The notes under the pieces were generated by a model. It was not told the origin of the DNA and made no database searches. It was given only the letters and a program-made list of their open reading frames with translations. DNA of 5,514 nt from Lachnospiraceae bacterium (GTDB taxonomy: Bacteria; Bacillota_A; Clostridia; Lachnospirales; Lachnospiraceae), in the NCBI GenBank assembly GCA_017996675.1, contig JAGOGN010000109.1, forward strand, positions 1 to 5,514, in the 5' to 3' direction. Numbering within the stretch: the first letter of the stretch is position 1; each line of letters starts with the position of its first letter. Of the stretch, positions 1 through 5,514 are shown in pieces. Both the position numbers and the translations under genes were made by a program.

Positions 1-62
1 ACCTCCGCTGCTTTACTCATGACTGACATGTCAGAATCGCTGCCCATAACAATTCCTACCAT
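1..62 (-). CDS. purE: PurE, N5-carboxyaminoimidazole ribonucleotide mutase, N-terminal fragment cut by the window edge
   Basis: Only the first 20 complete codons are present, reading MVGIVMGSDSDMSVMSKAAE. This matches the very conserved N-terminus of PurE, where the GSxSD segment (here residues 7-11) forms part of the nucleotide-binding loop and is followed by a helix ending in AAE. PurE is a cytosolic enzyme that converts N5-CAIR to CAIR in de novo purine synthesis, usually paired with PurK or working downstream of it. The ATG start is fixed by an AGGAGG six bases upstream. The gene begins 10 bases after the aminopeptidase stop codon, on the same strand, so it is probably co-transcribed and translationally coupled with the genes to its right. 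The identification rests on a short stretch but a distinctive one; the rest of the gene lies outside the window. Confidence 0.9.
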   Translation of the reverse strand, partial: MVGIVMGSDSDMSVMSKAAE

Positions 63-68
63 AAAGTA

Positions 69-74
69 CCTCCT
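69..74 (-). promoter_or_regulatory. Ribosome binding site of purE, overlapping the aminopeptidase stop codon
   Basis: The minus strand reads TAGGAGGTACTTTATG here. The AGGAGG core is six bases from the purE ATG and shares its first two bases with the TAG stop of the upstream aminopeptidase. A ribosome terminating on the aminopeptidase therefore sits on the purE initiation region, which suggests translational coupling. The core is a near-perfect Shine-Dalgarno sequence, so independent initiation is also possible. Confidence 0.85.
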
Positions 75-2109
75 ATAAATTTTCTAATGGTATATTTAAC
101 TCTTCCGTTCCTGGTAAAACAAATTTTCCATCTTCAATAATTGCAATTGATGTTCCATCTGCTTTTACAGCTGCAATCAGCTGTAGTTCATTATACGGAA
201 TTGTAATATCAGTGTGACAATTAAAATATGCCTTTGATTCATCGCCCTTGTTTTCATCTACAACTTCATTGGATCTGGCAATAATTTCTTTTCCGTCTGG
301 ATTGTACACTTTCACATCTTCTACGTGTGAATAGCAAGTATCTCCCACAGCAAAGTGAGGACCTGTTTTTTCTGCAATCAAAATTGGTAATTTAGCCTGA
401 ATATCATATTGGATACCCATGCGATATGCCGTGGTGTTGGTTCCAATTGCAAATTCTCCAATTGGTAACGTATCATGATGGAATAATACATTTTCCGTTA
501 AATACTTCTTATTTTCTTCTGGAGTTGCAAAATTACTACAGGTATAATCAGCAATCATTCCATCTTTAAAGTCCATATCCAGATTCAGGTACTGTAAACC
601 ATTCAAATATACTTTTGAAACGTGAAGTTTACCATTGGTTCCGGTTAATTTAGGGGACGTAAATACTTCTCCTACTGGAATATTGACATCTGCAACACAG
701 TTTTCAAAATTAGATTCCTTTGCAGGCTCATTAATTGGCTGCATTGCTACTTTTAAGTCTGTGCGGTTGTCGCCTTTTCCTAAAATGTGAACATACTCTG
801 CAGTATCCAAAGCATCGATAATTTTTTGCTGAATGGTCTGGTATACTACATAATCCAATGTATTAATTTTCACTGTTTCCTTAAAAATTTCATCGAAATC
901 TTTTCCGATTTCTGGAATTGGATATGCAATTATGGTAAAGCTGCGTTCTTCCTCAATAATGTAATTGCTTTGAAGTTGTCTAGCCTGACCCATTAAGTAA
1001 ATGTTAAGCTGTCTTTGTTTTGCAGTATAATCAATTGCTTCCGGTTTAATAATTGGATCAAAATCTTTTTCTCCAAAGGTTTCGATTACAGCTGGACCTG
1101 CATATCCTTTTGCAAGAGCTTTCACCTGTTCATAGGTCGTTTTCATCGATTCTAATCTTTTTTCGATGTATGGTTTATCTAAGAAAAATGCAAGATCAGA
1201 CTTATGATCAAACTGATATTGTCTGTTTGCAGGTGTTGTTGCAATTCGCTTTGTAGGTAACGTTACTTTCAAATTTATTTTTTCAAAATTCTGAATTGCA
1301 GCTTTCACCATACGTTCAAATCCTAAAGTATAAATAATATGAGCGGTTGTTTTTTTCGATAAATCTTTTCCAGTTGTAGTAAATCCAATGCGATATCCTT
1401 CTGTGTAAGTATTCGCCATTGCCTGAATATCTTCCATCGGAAGAGACATGATGAATTCTGCTGTTTTAATTTCATTGTCGGTAACATGTTTTCCAAAACG
1501 ATAAAGATATCTTAAATCTGATAAATCAGAATTTAGAATAATATCCGTTGCAAAATCATACCCTGGATCTACCATTTCAATAATATTAGCTCTTGTATTC
1601 TCCAAACTATAATCATATTCTGCTGAATACATGATTTTCTTTATTTCTTCAATGTCCAGTTCTTCTTCCAAAAAGCTATTATAGACCTGTACAAATAATT
1701 CTTCTGTAATCGTAATGAAGAATTTCTTTCCTTCATATGCCAGTGCTGTCATTTCTTCGATCTTACTGTATAACAAACAAAGCACCTGACCAATTTCTGC
1801 GCCAAACTTTTCCACAGCATATGCAGGATTAGCATAAGAATGCTGATAATGTTCTTCGTATAGTTCTTCAAACATCACACGATTCCATTGTTTTAATTCT
1901 TCTAAAGATAATTTGCTAAGTTCCTCTGTTTCCCATAATGTGTATATTTTTTCTACATTGGCAATTCTTGTTGCTGCTTTTGAAAAATAATCCTGATAAA
2001 GTTCTCCTACACTAGTTTCAGTCATAATTTCCTGAATTCTACCAAAAACCAGTGAATTTCTCTCTTCTACTTCTTCGTTCAGTTCTTTCCAATATTCCCT
2101 ATAACTCAT
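73..2109 (-). CDS. Large M29-like metallo-aminopeptidase (leucyl aminopeptidase type) with a long N-terminal extension
   Basis: A 678-residue protein without signal peptide or membrane segment, so probably cytosolic and acting on peptide N-termini. The C-terminal part, roughly residues 300-678, resembles the M29 (AmpS/aminopeptidase T) family. It has GEVFTSP with Glu481, IGEFAIGTN with Glu552, GPHFAVGD with His585, and HTD with His632 and Asp634. The order and approximate spacing match the two-metal ligand set Glu-Glu-His-His-x-Asp known for that family, although the last interval is somewhat longer. Canonical M29 enzymes are about 410 residues, and the roughly 290 residues before the domain are Glu- and Tyr-rich, probably helical, and belong to no family I recognise. 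The ATG at 2109 is preceded by AAGGAT about five bases away, a modest binding site. The gene starts 30 bases after the 110-aa membrane protein and ends 10 bases before purE. The substrate is not deducible from sequence; peptidase assignment is likely, leucine preference is not shown. Confidence 0.85.
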   Translation of the reverse strand: MSYREYWKELNEEVEERNSLVFGRIQEIMTETSVGELYQDYFSKAATRIANVEKIYTLWETEELSKLSLEELKQWNRVMFEELYEEHYQHSYANPAYAVEKFGAEIGQVLCLLYSKIEEMTALAYEGKKFFITITEELFVQVYNSFLEEELDIEEIKKIMYSAEYDYSLENTRANIIEMVDPGYDFATDIILNSDLSDLRYLYRFGKHVTDNEIKTAEFIMSLPMEDIQAMANTYTEGYRIGFTTTGKDLSKKTTAHIIYTLGFERMVKAAIQNFEKINLKVTLPTKRIATTPANRQYQFDHKSDLAFFLDKPYIEKRLESMKTTYEQVKALAKGYAGPAVIETFGEKDFDPIIKPEAIDYTAKQRQLNIYLMGQARQLQSNYIIEEERSFTIIAYPIPEIGKDFDEIFKETVKINTLDYVVYQTIQQKIIDALDTAEYVHILGKGDNRTDLKVAMQPINEPAKESNFENCVADVNIPVGEVFTSPKLTGTNGKLHVSKVYLNGLQYLNLDMDFKDGMIADYTCSNFATPEENKKYLTENVLFHHDTLPIGEFAIGTNTTAYRMGIQYDIQAKLPILIAEKTGPHFAVGDTCYSHVEDVKVYNPDGKEIIARSNEVVDENKGDESKAYFNCHTDITIPYNELQLIAAVKADGTSIAIIEDGKFVLPGTEELNIPLENL

Positions 2110-2139
2110 TTTCTATCCTTCTCTTTCCTAAACATTCTT

Positions 2140-2472
2140 CTAATTGATAACAGTCGATCCAATAATATAGACCAATCCCCACATGAGCAGGATCATACCA
2201 TTGATGATCGAAGCTGTAATTGGTAATAATTTATATGTTTTATCATCTTTTAAGCTGATGAGTGCGGCAATAAACGACGCAATCGTTCCAAATAATGCCA
2301 ACATCCCCATGCTTCCATAATATACGCCAACTGTTCCTCTTGAATGGTACGATTCTAACAAAAATAGAAACAGAATTAAAATCGATACTCCAGCCGTACA
2401 TAAAGTCCCAATCGCTAATTTTGACTGTTTTCTGACTGTAAATTTATATCCTCGTCGCTTCTTCTTTGCCAT
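2140..2472 (-). CDS. Small three-helix membrane protein of unknown function
   Basis: A 110-residue protein that I cannot assign a function. A very basic N-terminus (MAKKKRRGYKF) precedes three hydrophobic segments at about residues 19-39, 53-73 and 82-104, with a short charged loop (KDDKTYK, 75-81) between the second and third. The positive-inside rule would place the N-terminus in the cytoplasm. It resembles small DUF-type membrane proteins of Lachnospiraceae (possibly the group called DUF6142), which is recollection and not a search result. The start is supported by AAGGAG eight bases upstream, inside the end of the VanZ-like gene; the two genes overlap by 29 bases in different frames. That arrangement suggests coupled expression and perhaps partner proteins. 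A gap of 30 bases separates it from the aminopeptidase downstream. Confidence 0.8.
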   Translation of the reverse strand: MAKKKRRGYKFTVRKQSKLAIGTLCTAGVSILILFLFLLESYHSRGTVGVYYGSMGMLALFGTIASFIAALISLKDDKTYKLLPITASIINGMILLMWGLVYIIGSTVIN

Positions 2473-2926
2473 GTTTTTTTCTCCTTAGCATACTTCCTAT
2501 CATAAAAATTACGTACCCGCAGATACCGCCAACCGTATTTAAGAACATATCGTCTACATCAAAGCATCCAACGTGAAAGATCAGCTGAATTACTTCAACC
2601 GTCATCGTCACATAAATGCAGATGAATAACGTTCTAAAAAAAGTACGATTTTTAGCATTTACAAACGGAAGTAAAAACCCGAGCGGTAAAAAACCAATGA
2701 TATTTCCTCCTATATTCAAAAACGCAATTGAAAAACCAATTTGTCTCCAATTAATCAAATAGCGGTGGATCTCTTTAAATAGTTTCGTATTATATCCAAC
2801 CATCGTATCCGAAGACATTCTTCCCATCGCATCTGCGAAAAACAAAAAATAAAGCATTGCTATGACATAAATCACAAAGAAGATACGCATCCATAAATTT
2901 AGCTTCTTATCTTTATTTTCTATCAT
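2444..2926 (-). CDS. VanZ-like family membrane protein
   Basis: A 160-residue integral membrane protein with four to five predicted hydrophobic segments, at about 11-31, 65-89, 96-117 and 127-147. It carries the signature elements of the VanZ-like family: YNTKLFKEIHRY (45-56, family pattern YNLxPFxxI), NIGGNIIGFLPLGFLLP (71-87), ExxQ (Glu111, Gln114) and FDVDDMFLNTVGG (122-134). The family is named after VanZ of teicoplanin-resistance clusters, but most members sit outside resistance loci and have no known role. Nothing here (no ligase, dehydrogenase or dipeptidase of a van cluster) suggests glycopeptide resistance. The ATG at 2926 is the first possible start because an in-frame TGA lies two codons before it. 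Its binding site is poor (only purine-rich AGAAAGAAG), so translation may depend on the 50-aa gene ending 19 bases earlier. Its 3' end overlaps the next gene by 29 bases. Confidence 0.88.
   Translation of the reverse strand: MIENKDKKLNLWMRIFFVIYVIAMLYFLFFADAMGRMSSDTMVGYNTKLFKEIHRYLINWRQIGFSIAFLNIGGNIIGFLPLGFLLPFVNAKNRTFFRTLFICIYVTMTVEVIQLIFHVGCFDVDDMFLNTVGGICGYVIFMIGSMLRRKKHGKEEATRI
2481..2486 (-). promoter_or_regulatory. Ribosome binding site of the 110-aa membrane protein, inside the VanZ-like gene
   Basis: AAGGAG lies eight bases before the ATG at 2472, separated from it by seven A residues and a C. It falls within the last codons of the VanZ-like gene and supports the overlapping start over later methionines. 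Confidence 0.75.
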
Positions 2927-2945
2927 ATTTCACTTCTTTCTAAAG

Positions 2946-3098
2946 CTAAATTAAGACCTCCGATTTTCTCTTTAACAAACGTGCTCCAAAAATAATCGAC
3001 AGGATTCCACATACCACTCCGACTGACATTGAAATAATTCCCAGTACGATTGCAGCTGTTCCTGTTCTCCCCATTGTCTTATATACTCTTTCGTTCAT
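2946..3098 (-). CDS. 50-residue single-helix membrane protein, previously easy to miss
   Basis: Translating the minus strand from the ATG at 3098 gives 50 residues beginning MNERVYKTMGRTG and ending LLKRKSEVLI, closed by TAG. One strongly hydrophobic, glycine-rich helix spans about residues 14-39, with a GxxxG at Gly27/Gly31 (VGVVCG) that could pack helices together. Both flanks are basic (N-terminal NERVYK, C-terminal RLLKRK), so orientation is unclear. The start is very well supported: the pyrE stop and this ATG share a base in TAATG, and a full AAGGAGG sits seven bases upstream. The pattern of a small membrane protein after pyrE is one I associate with Lachnospiraceae, but no function is known to me. 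It could be a subunit or regulator of one of the neighbouring membrane proteins. Length, binding site and lack of alternative genes in this interval make it a real gene in my view. Confidence 0.82.
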   Translation of the reverse strand: MNERVYKTMGRTGTAAIVLGIISMSVGVVCGILSIIFGARLLKRKSEVLI

Positions 3099-3781
3099 TA
3101 CGCTTCCTCCTTCACACCATAAATTTCATAATATGCATCAATTGCATCCTTCATTTCATCATCAATATAGATTTTACCATTATATGGACGATTATACAAA
3201 TGTTCTACAACCTCTTTCATTGTAACAATTGCTTTGCCCGTCAGTCCATACTTTTCTTTGATTTCATCCAGTGCGCTTTTCTCACCTTTTCCACGTTCCA
3301 TACGATCAACCGAAACAATTAATCCACAGAGACTCACATCACCCTGTGCCTGGATTATTGGAACGGTTTCCTCAATTGACGTCCCTGCTGTTGTCACATC
3401 TTCTATAATAAGCACGCGGTCTTCATTTAGCAACGGGCTTCCCAGCAAAATACCAGTATCCCCATGATCTTTCACTTCTTTACGATTTGAACAGTAACGA
3501 ATATCCTTCTGGTACAAATCACTGAGGGCCATAGTTGTAGCCACCGTTAGAGGTATTCCCTTATATGCTGGTCCAAATAATACATCAAACTCCAGCCCAA
3601 AAGCAGACTCTATTGCTTTCGCATAATACTCTCCCAGTTTCTTCATTTGTGATCCTGTTCTATAAAATCCTGTATTTACGAAAAAAGGAGTTTTCCGTCC
3701 GCTTTTTGTAGTAAAATCTCCAAATTTCAATACCTGACAATCCACCATAAATTCAATAAATTCCTGTTTATATTGTTCCAT
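3098..3781 (-). CDS. pyrE: PyrE, orotate phosphoribosyltransferase
   Basis: A 227-residue cytosolic enzyme that joins orotate to PRPP to make OMP, the fifth step of UMP synthesis; it works as a dimer. Conserved parts are KFGDFTTKSGRKTPFF (19-34), FGPAYKGIPL (69-78, Lys74), the mobile catalytic loop RKEVKDHG (100-107), and the PRPP-binding IIEDVTTAGTS (125-135, acidic pair Glu127-Asp128). VDRMERGKGEKSA further on is also typical. These sequences resemble the E. coli-type PyrE more than the Bacillus type. The ATG at 3781 is chosen because GAGGAG lies six bases upstream and the protein then begins MEQYKQEFIEF as in relatives; a TTG at 3814 would add 11 residues that overlap pyrD and is not needed. 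The gene starts 16 bases after pyrD and its TAA overlaps the next ATG by one base. Confidence 0.96.
   Translation of the reverse strand: MEQYKQEFIEFMVDCQVLKFGDFTTKSGRKTPFFVNTGFYRTGSQMKKLGEYYAKAIESAFGLEFDVLFGPAYKGIPLTVATTMALSDLYQKDIRYCSNRKEVKDHGDTGILLGSPLLNEDRVLIIEDVTTAGTSIEETVPIIQAQGDVSLCGLIVSVDRMERGKGEKSALDEIKEKYGLTGKAIVTMKEVVEHLYNRPYNGKIYIDDEMKDAIDAYYEIYGVKEEA
3106..3112 (-). promoter_or_regulatory. Strong ribosome binding site of the 50-aa gene
   Basis: A full AAGGAGG lies in the last codons of pyrE, seven bases before the ATG at 3098. It is among the best binding sites in the window and is the main argument that the 50-residue frame is translated. Confidence 0.85.
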
Positions 3782-3787
3782 CCCATT

Positions 3788-3793
3788 CTCCTC
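3788..3793 (-). promoter_or_regulatory. Ribosome binding site that fixes the pyrE start
   Basis: GAGGAG lies six bases before the ATG at 3781, within the 16-base gap after the pyrD stop. It decides against the upstream TTG at 3814, which has no comparable site at proper distance. Confidence 0.8.
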
Positions 3794-3797
3794 TTTC

Positions 3798-4700
3798 TTA
3801 ATGAACGCATCCAATCAGCTCTCGAATATCCTGAACCTGATACTGTTCCATATAGGTTCGTATTCCTTCTACTATTTTCAAAGAAATAGTTGGATCGTAA
3901 AAGTTTCCAGTTCCAACTGCTACCGCAGTAGCTCCTGCCATGATCAGCTCCAACGCATCTTCTGCACTTACCACGCCACCCATTCCAATAATGGGAAGAT
4001 TGACTGCCTGGTAGACTTCATAAACCATTCTCACCGCAACTGGATGAATCGCCGGCCCAGACAAACCTCCCGTACGATTTGCAAGTGCAAATTTCCGTTT
4101 GCAAACATCAATTTTCATTCCTGTAATGGTATTAATCAAAGATAACGCATCTGCACCACCAGCCTGTGCCGCTCTTGCTGATTCTTTTATATCCGTCACA
4201 TTCGGACTTAACTTCATAATAATTGGTTTCTTACTTACCTTCTTGACTGCTGCTGTAATCTGTTCAATGGTTGACGGGGACTGGCCAAATGCGATTCCGC
4301 CTTCTTTTACATTAGGACAGGAAATATTAATTTCTAACAAGTCCGCCTTTGAATCCTGTAATTTTTCCACTGCATCACAATATTCCTCTGTGGTCTTTCC
4401 AACCACATTTACAATAATTCTGGTATCTTGTTGCTCCAAAAAAGGTAAATCACGTTTCAAAAATACATCCACGCCTGGATTTTGTAATCCAATGGCGTTT
4501 AACATTCCACTTGCTGTTTCACATATTCGAGGTGTTGGATTTCCTTCCCAAGGAATTGATGCAACACCTTTAGTGATGACACCACCAAGTGCACTTAAAT
4601 CTACAAATTCACTATATTCTTCTCCCGATCCAAAAGTTCCTGATGCGGTCACAATTGGGTTACGAAATTCTACTCCTGCAATTTTCACACTGGTATTCAT
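3798..4700 (-). CDS. pyrD: PyrD, dihydroorotate dehydrogenase class 1B catalytic subunit
   Basis: A 300-residue cytosolic FMN-containing TIM-barrel enzyme that oxidises dihydroorotate to orotate; electrons pass through PyrK to NAD+. Visible features are the N-terminal FRNPIVTASGTFGSGEE (12-28), the FMN-contacting Lys44 in ITKG, MLNAIGLQNPG (66-76), and INISCPNVKEGG (124-135). The last contains Cys128, the base expected in class 1 enzymes (class 2 has serine). SLINTITGMKID (187-198) and the C-terminal phosphate-binding parts GMGGV and AVAVGT also fit. Class 1B is supported by the adjoining pyrK. Length matches the family. Its ATG overlaps the pyrK stop in TAATG, with GAGGTG about 10 bases upstream, so PyrK and PyrD are probably made in equal amounts, as suits their two-plus-two complex. 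Confidence 0.97.
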   Translation of the reverse strand: MNTSVKIAGVEFRNPIVTASGTFGSGEEYSEFVDLSALGGVITKGVASIPWEGNPTPRICETASGMLNAIGLQNPGVDVFLKRDLPFLEQQDTRIIVNVVGKTTEEYCDAVEKLQDSKADLLEINISCPNVKEGGIAFGQSPSTIEQITAAVKKVSKKPIIMKLSPNVTDIKESARAAQAGGADALSLINTITGMKIDVCKRKFALANRTGGLSGPAIHPVAVRMVYEVYQAVNLPIIGMGGVVSAEDALELIMAGATAVAVGTGNFYDPTISLKIVEGIRTYMEQYQVQDIRELIGCVH

Positions 4701-5464
4701 TACAATATCACCTCATCTGCAAGAAAGACAGGTCCCTCTTTGCATATCCTCTTATTGTGAACATTGGTATGCTCGTCTTTTGAAGTCGTTTTACACACAC
4801 ACGCAAGGCATGCGCCAATTCCACAAGCCATTTTTTCCTCCATGGAAATATAGCAAGGAATGTGATGCTGTTGTGCATATTCTTTGAGCGCAGCCAACAT
4901 TGGAGTTGGTCCACATGCATAAATCACTTCAGGTTGAAGGTGGTTACACAAAATAGCATCAATCACAGTTCCCTTCACGCCACAAGCTCCGGTGTCAGAG
5001 GATAAATAAACCGCTCCCTGCTTTTGGAAGTCTTCCAACATAAAAGCTTCATCACGAACTCCTAAAAGGATCTCTTTTTCTGAAGTCATTTGCTTTGCAA
5101 ATTCCAACATTGGTGGAATTCCAATTCCTCCACCTACCAATAAAGCTTTCTTTCCCATATCTTGAAAACCATTGCCCAATGGTCCTACTAATCGGATTGT
5201 ATCTCCTGCCGTTAAACCAGAAAATTCTTTGGTTCCACATCCTGCAATTCGATAAACCAGTCTCAAACGGTTCTGGTCTTGCTCGATTTCACAAATGCTG
5301 ATTGGTCGTGGTAACAATCGACTTTTATCTTCGCTATACAATGCAACAAACTGCCCTGGTTTGGCTTCGTGCGCGATATAATTTGTTTGTAACCACAGGC
5401 TGAAAATTTCAGGGGCAATTTCCGTTTGCTCCAGTACAGTAGCCGTTTCCTGATACTTTTTCAT
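4700..5464 (-). CDS. pyrK: PyrK, electron-transfer subunit of dihydroorotate dehydrogenase B
   Basis: A 254-residue FAD and [2Fe-2S] protein that carries electrons from PyrD's FMN to NAD+. An N-terminal ferredoxin-reductase-type FAD domain contains RPISI (53-57). The NAD-binding domain has GGGIGIPPM (111-119) and YACGPTPML (182-190). The C-terminal cluster domain has CGIGACLAC with Cys214, Cys219 and Cys222, and the fourth ligand Cys241 in RICKEGPVF. The C-x4-C-x2-C spacing and the distal cysteine match known PyrK proteins; an extra Cys224 follows the third ligand. The ATG at 5464 is preferred because GAGG lies eight bases upstream and the product begins MKKYQETATV as in relatives. A GTG at 5482 would add six residues and overlap the upstream stop. 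The gene overlaps pyrD by one base. Confidence 0.96.
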   Translation of the reverse strand: MKKYQETATVLEQTEIAPEIFSLWLQTNYIAHEAKPGQFVALYSEDKSRLLPRPISICEIEQDQNRLRLVYRIAGCGTKEFSGLTAGDTIRLVGPLGNGFQDMGKKALLVGGGIGIPPMLEFAKQMTSEKEILLGVRDEAFMLEDFQKQGAVYLSSDTGACGVKGTVIDAILCNHLQPEVIYACGPTPMLAALKEYAQQHHIPCYISMEEKMACGIGACLACVCKTTSKDEHTNVHNKRICKEGPVFLADEVIL

Positions 5465-5472
5465 TCTCAATT

Positions 5473-5476
5473 CCTC
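5473..5476 (-). promoter_or_regulatory. Ribosome binding site that fixes the pyrK start
   Basis: GAGG (within GTGAGG) lies eight bases before the ATG at 5464. The competing GTG at 5482 lies upstream of this site and has only A-rich sequence before it, so the ATG is the likelier start. Confidence 0.6.
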
Positions 5477-5481
5477 ACTCA

Positions 5482-5514
5482 CTATTTTGATTGTAATGCT
5501 AATTCAATATCTTC
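5482..5514 (-). CDS. C-terminal end of an upstream gene, probably pyrF (OMP decarboxylase)
   Basis: The last ten codons of a frame open to the window edge read EDIELALQSK and then TAG, ending 17 bases before the pyrK ATG on the same strand. The peptide looks like a C-terminal helix but is too short to identify. In many Clostridia pyrF lies just upstream of pyrK-pyrD-pyrE, so OMP decarboxylase is the expected product; that is inference from gene order. The name is therefore withheld from the symbol field. Confidence 0.5.
   Translation of the reverse strand, partial: EDIELALQSK

Noticed and set aside
1513..1535. Short inverted repeat TCTGATAAATCAGA
   Set aside because: It lies inside the aminopeptidase and comes from two adjacent Ser-Asp-Leu codon triplets; arms are only six bases and no U tract follows, so it is not a terminator or operator I can support.
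2110..2139. Search for a terminator or riboswitch in the largest intergenic gap
   Set aside because: Thirty bases are too few for a riboswitch, and no hairpin is visible; the gap holds only the aminopeptidase binding site.
2140..2200. Possible promoter upstream of the aminopeptidase (TTGGTC, 17 bases, TGTTAT on the minus strand)
   Set aside because: Both boxes are poor matches, the site lies within coding sequence, and such matches are expected by chance in AT-rich DNA.
2444..2926. Glycopeptide-resistance determinant suggested by VanZ similarity
   Set aside because: No other van-type gene is present and VanZ-like proteins are common in Firmicutes outside resistance clusters.
3782..3814. Earlier TTG start for pyrE adding 11 residues
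   Set aside because: It overlaps the pyrD end, the added residues do not look like a PyrE N-terminus, and GAGGAG is correctly placed for the ATG at 3781.
4099..4887. Long plus-strand open frame of 262 codons opposite pyrD and pyrK
   Set aside because: It lies wholly antisense to two well-identified enzymes, spans their junction, shows no recognisable domain, and has no strong ribosome binding site. It is a shadow of the codon usage of the real genes.
4708..4920. Alternative minus-strand frame within the end of pyrK
   Set aside because: It is out of frame with the iron-sulfur domain of PyrK, whose four cysteine ligands are intact in the main frame.
5465..5482. GTG start for pyrK overlapping the upstream TAG
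   Set aside because: The overlap with the stop is suggestive, but there is no binding site before the GTG, while GAGG is eight bases before the ATG at 5464 and the product then aligns with known PyrK N-termini.

Overview
The window is a single minus-strand gene run, with nine genes or gene ends reading right to left and no gap longer than about 30 bases. Base composition is AT-rich. Class 1B dihydroorotate dehydrogenase (PyrD plus the iron-sulfur/FAD subunit PyrK), the gene order (pyrF end?)-pyrK-pyrD-pyrE, strong AGGAGG-type ribosome binding sites and the long M29-type aminopeptidase all point to a low-GC Firmicute. The best fit is an anaerobic gut-type member of the Lachnospiraceae/Clostridia. 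This assignment is inference from gene content and remembered protein similarity; no search was run.

Layout in transcription order (right to left). The window opens with the last ten codons of an upstream gene, probably pyrF. Next come pyrK, pyrD and pyrE, which make orotate from dihydroorotate using NAD+ and then convert orotate to OMP. After pyrE come three small membrane proteins: a 50-residue one-helix protein too short for a usual ORF cut-off, a VanZ-like protein, and a 110-residue three-helix protein whose start lies inside the VanZ-like gene. A 678-residue cytoplasmic metallo-aminopeptidase with an M29-like C-terminal half and an unrecognised N-terminal half follows. The left edge holds the first 20 codons of purE, a purine biosynthesis enzyme.

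The genes are packed with signs of translational coupling: TAATG junctions at pyrK/pyrD and pyrE/50-aa gene, a 29-base overlap between the VanZ-like and 110-aa genes, and an aminopeptidase stop codon that shares bases with the purE ribosome binding site. I see no convincing internal terminator or promoter, so the simplest reading is one transcript joining pyrimidine synthesis, a membrane-protein trio, a peptidase and the start of purine synthesis. The regulatory leader would lie to the right of the window.

The nucleotide genes are ordinary. What deserves a second look is the uncharacterised middle: the 50-aa protein, the VanZ-like/110-aa pair, and the extended aminopeptidase between pyrE and purE. 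I found no mobile element, CRISPR array, RNA gene or clear riboswitch.
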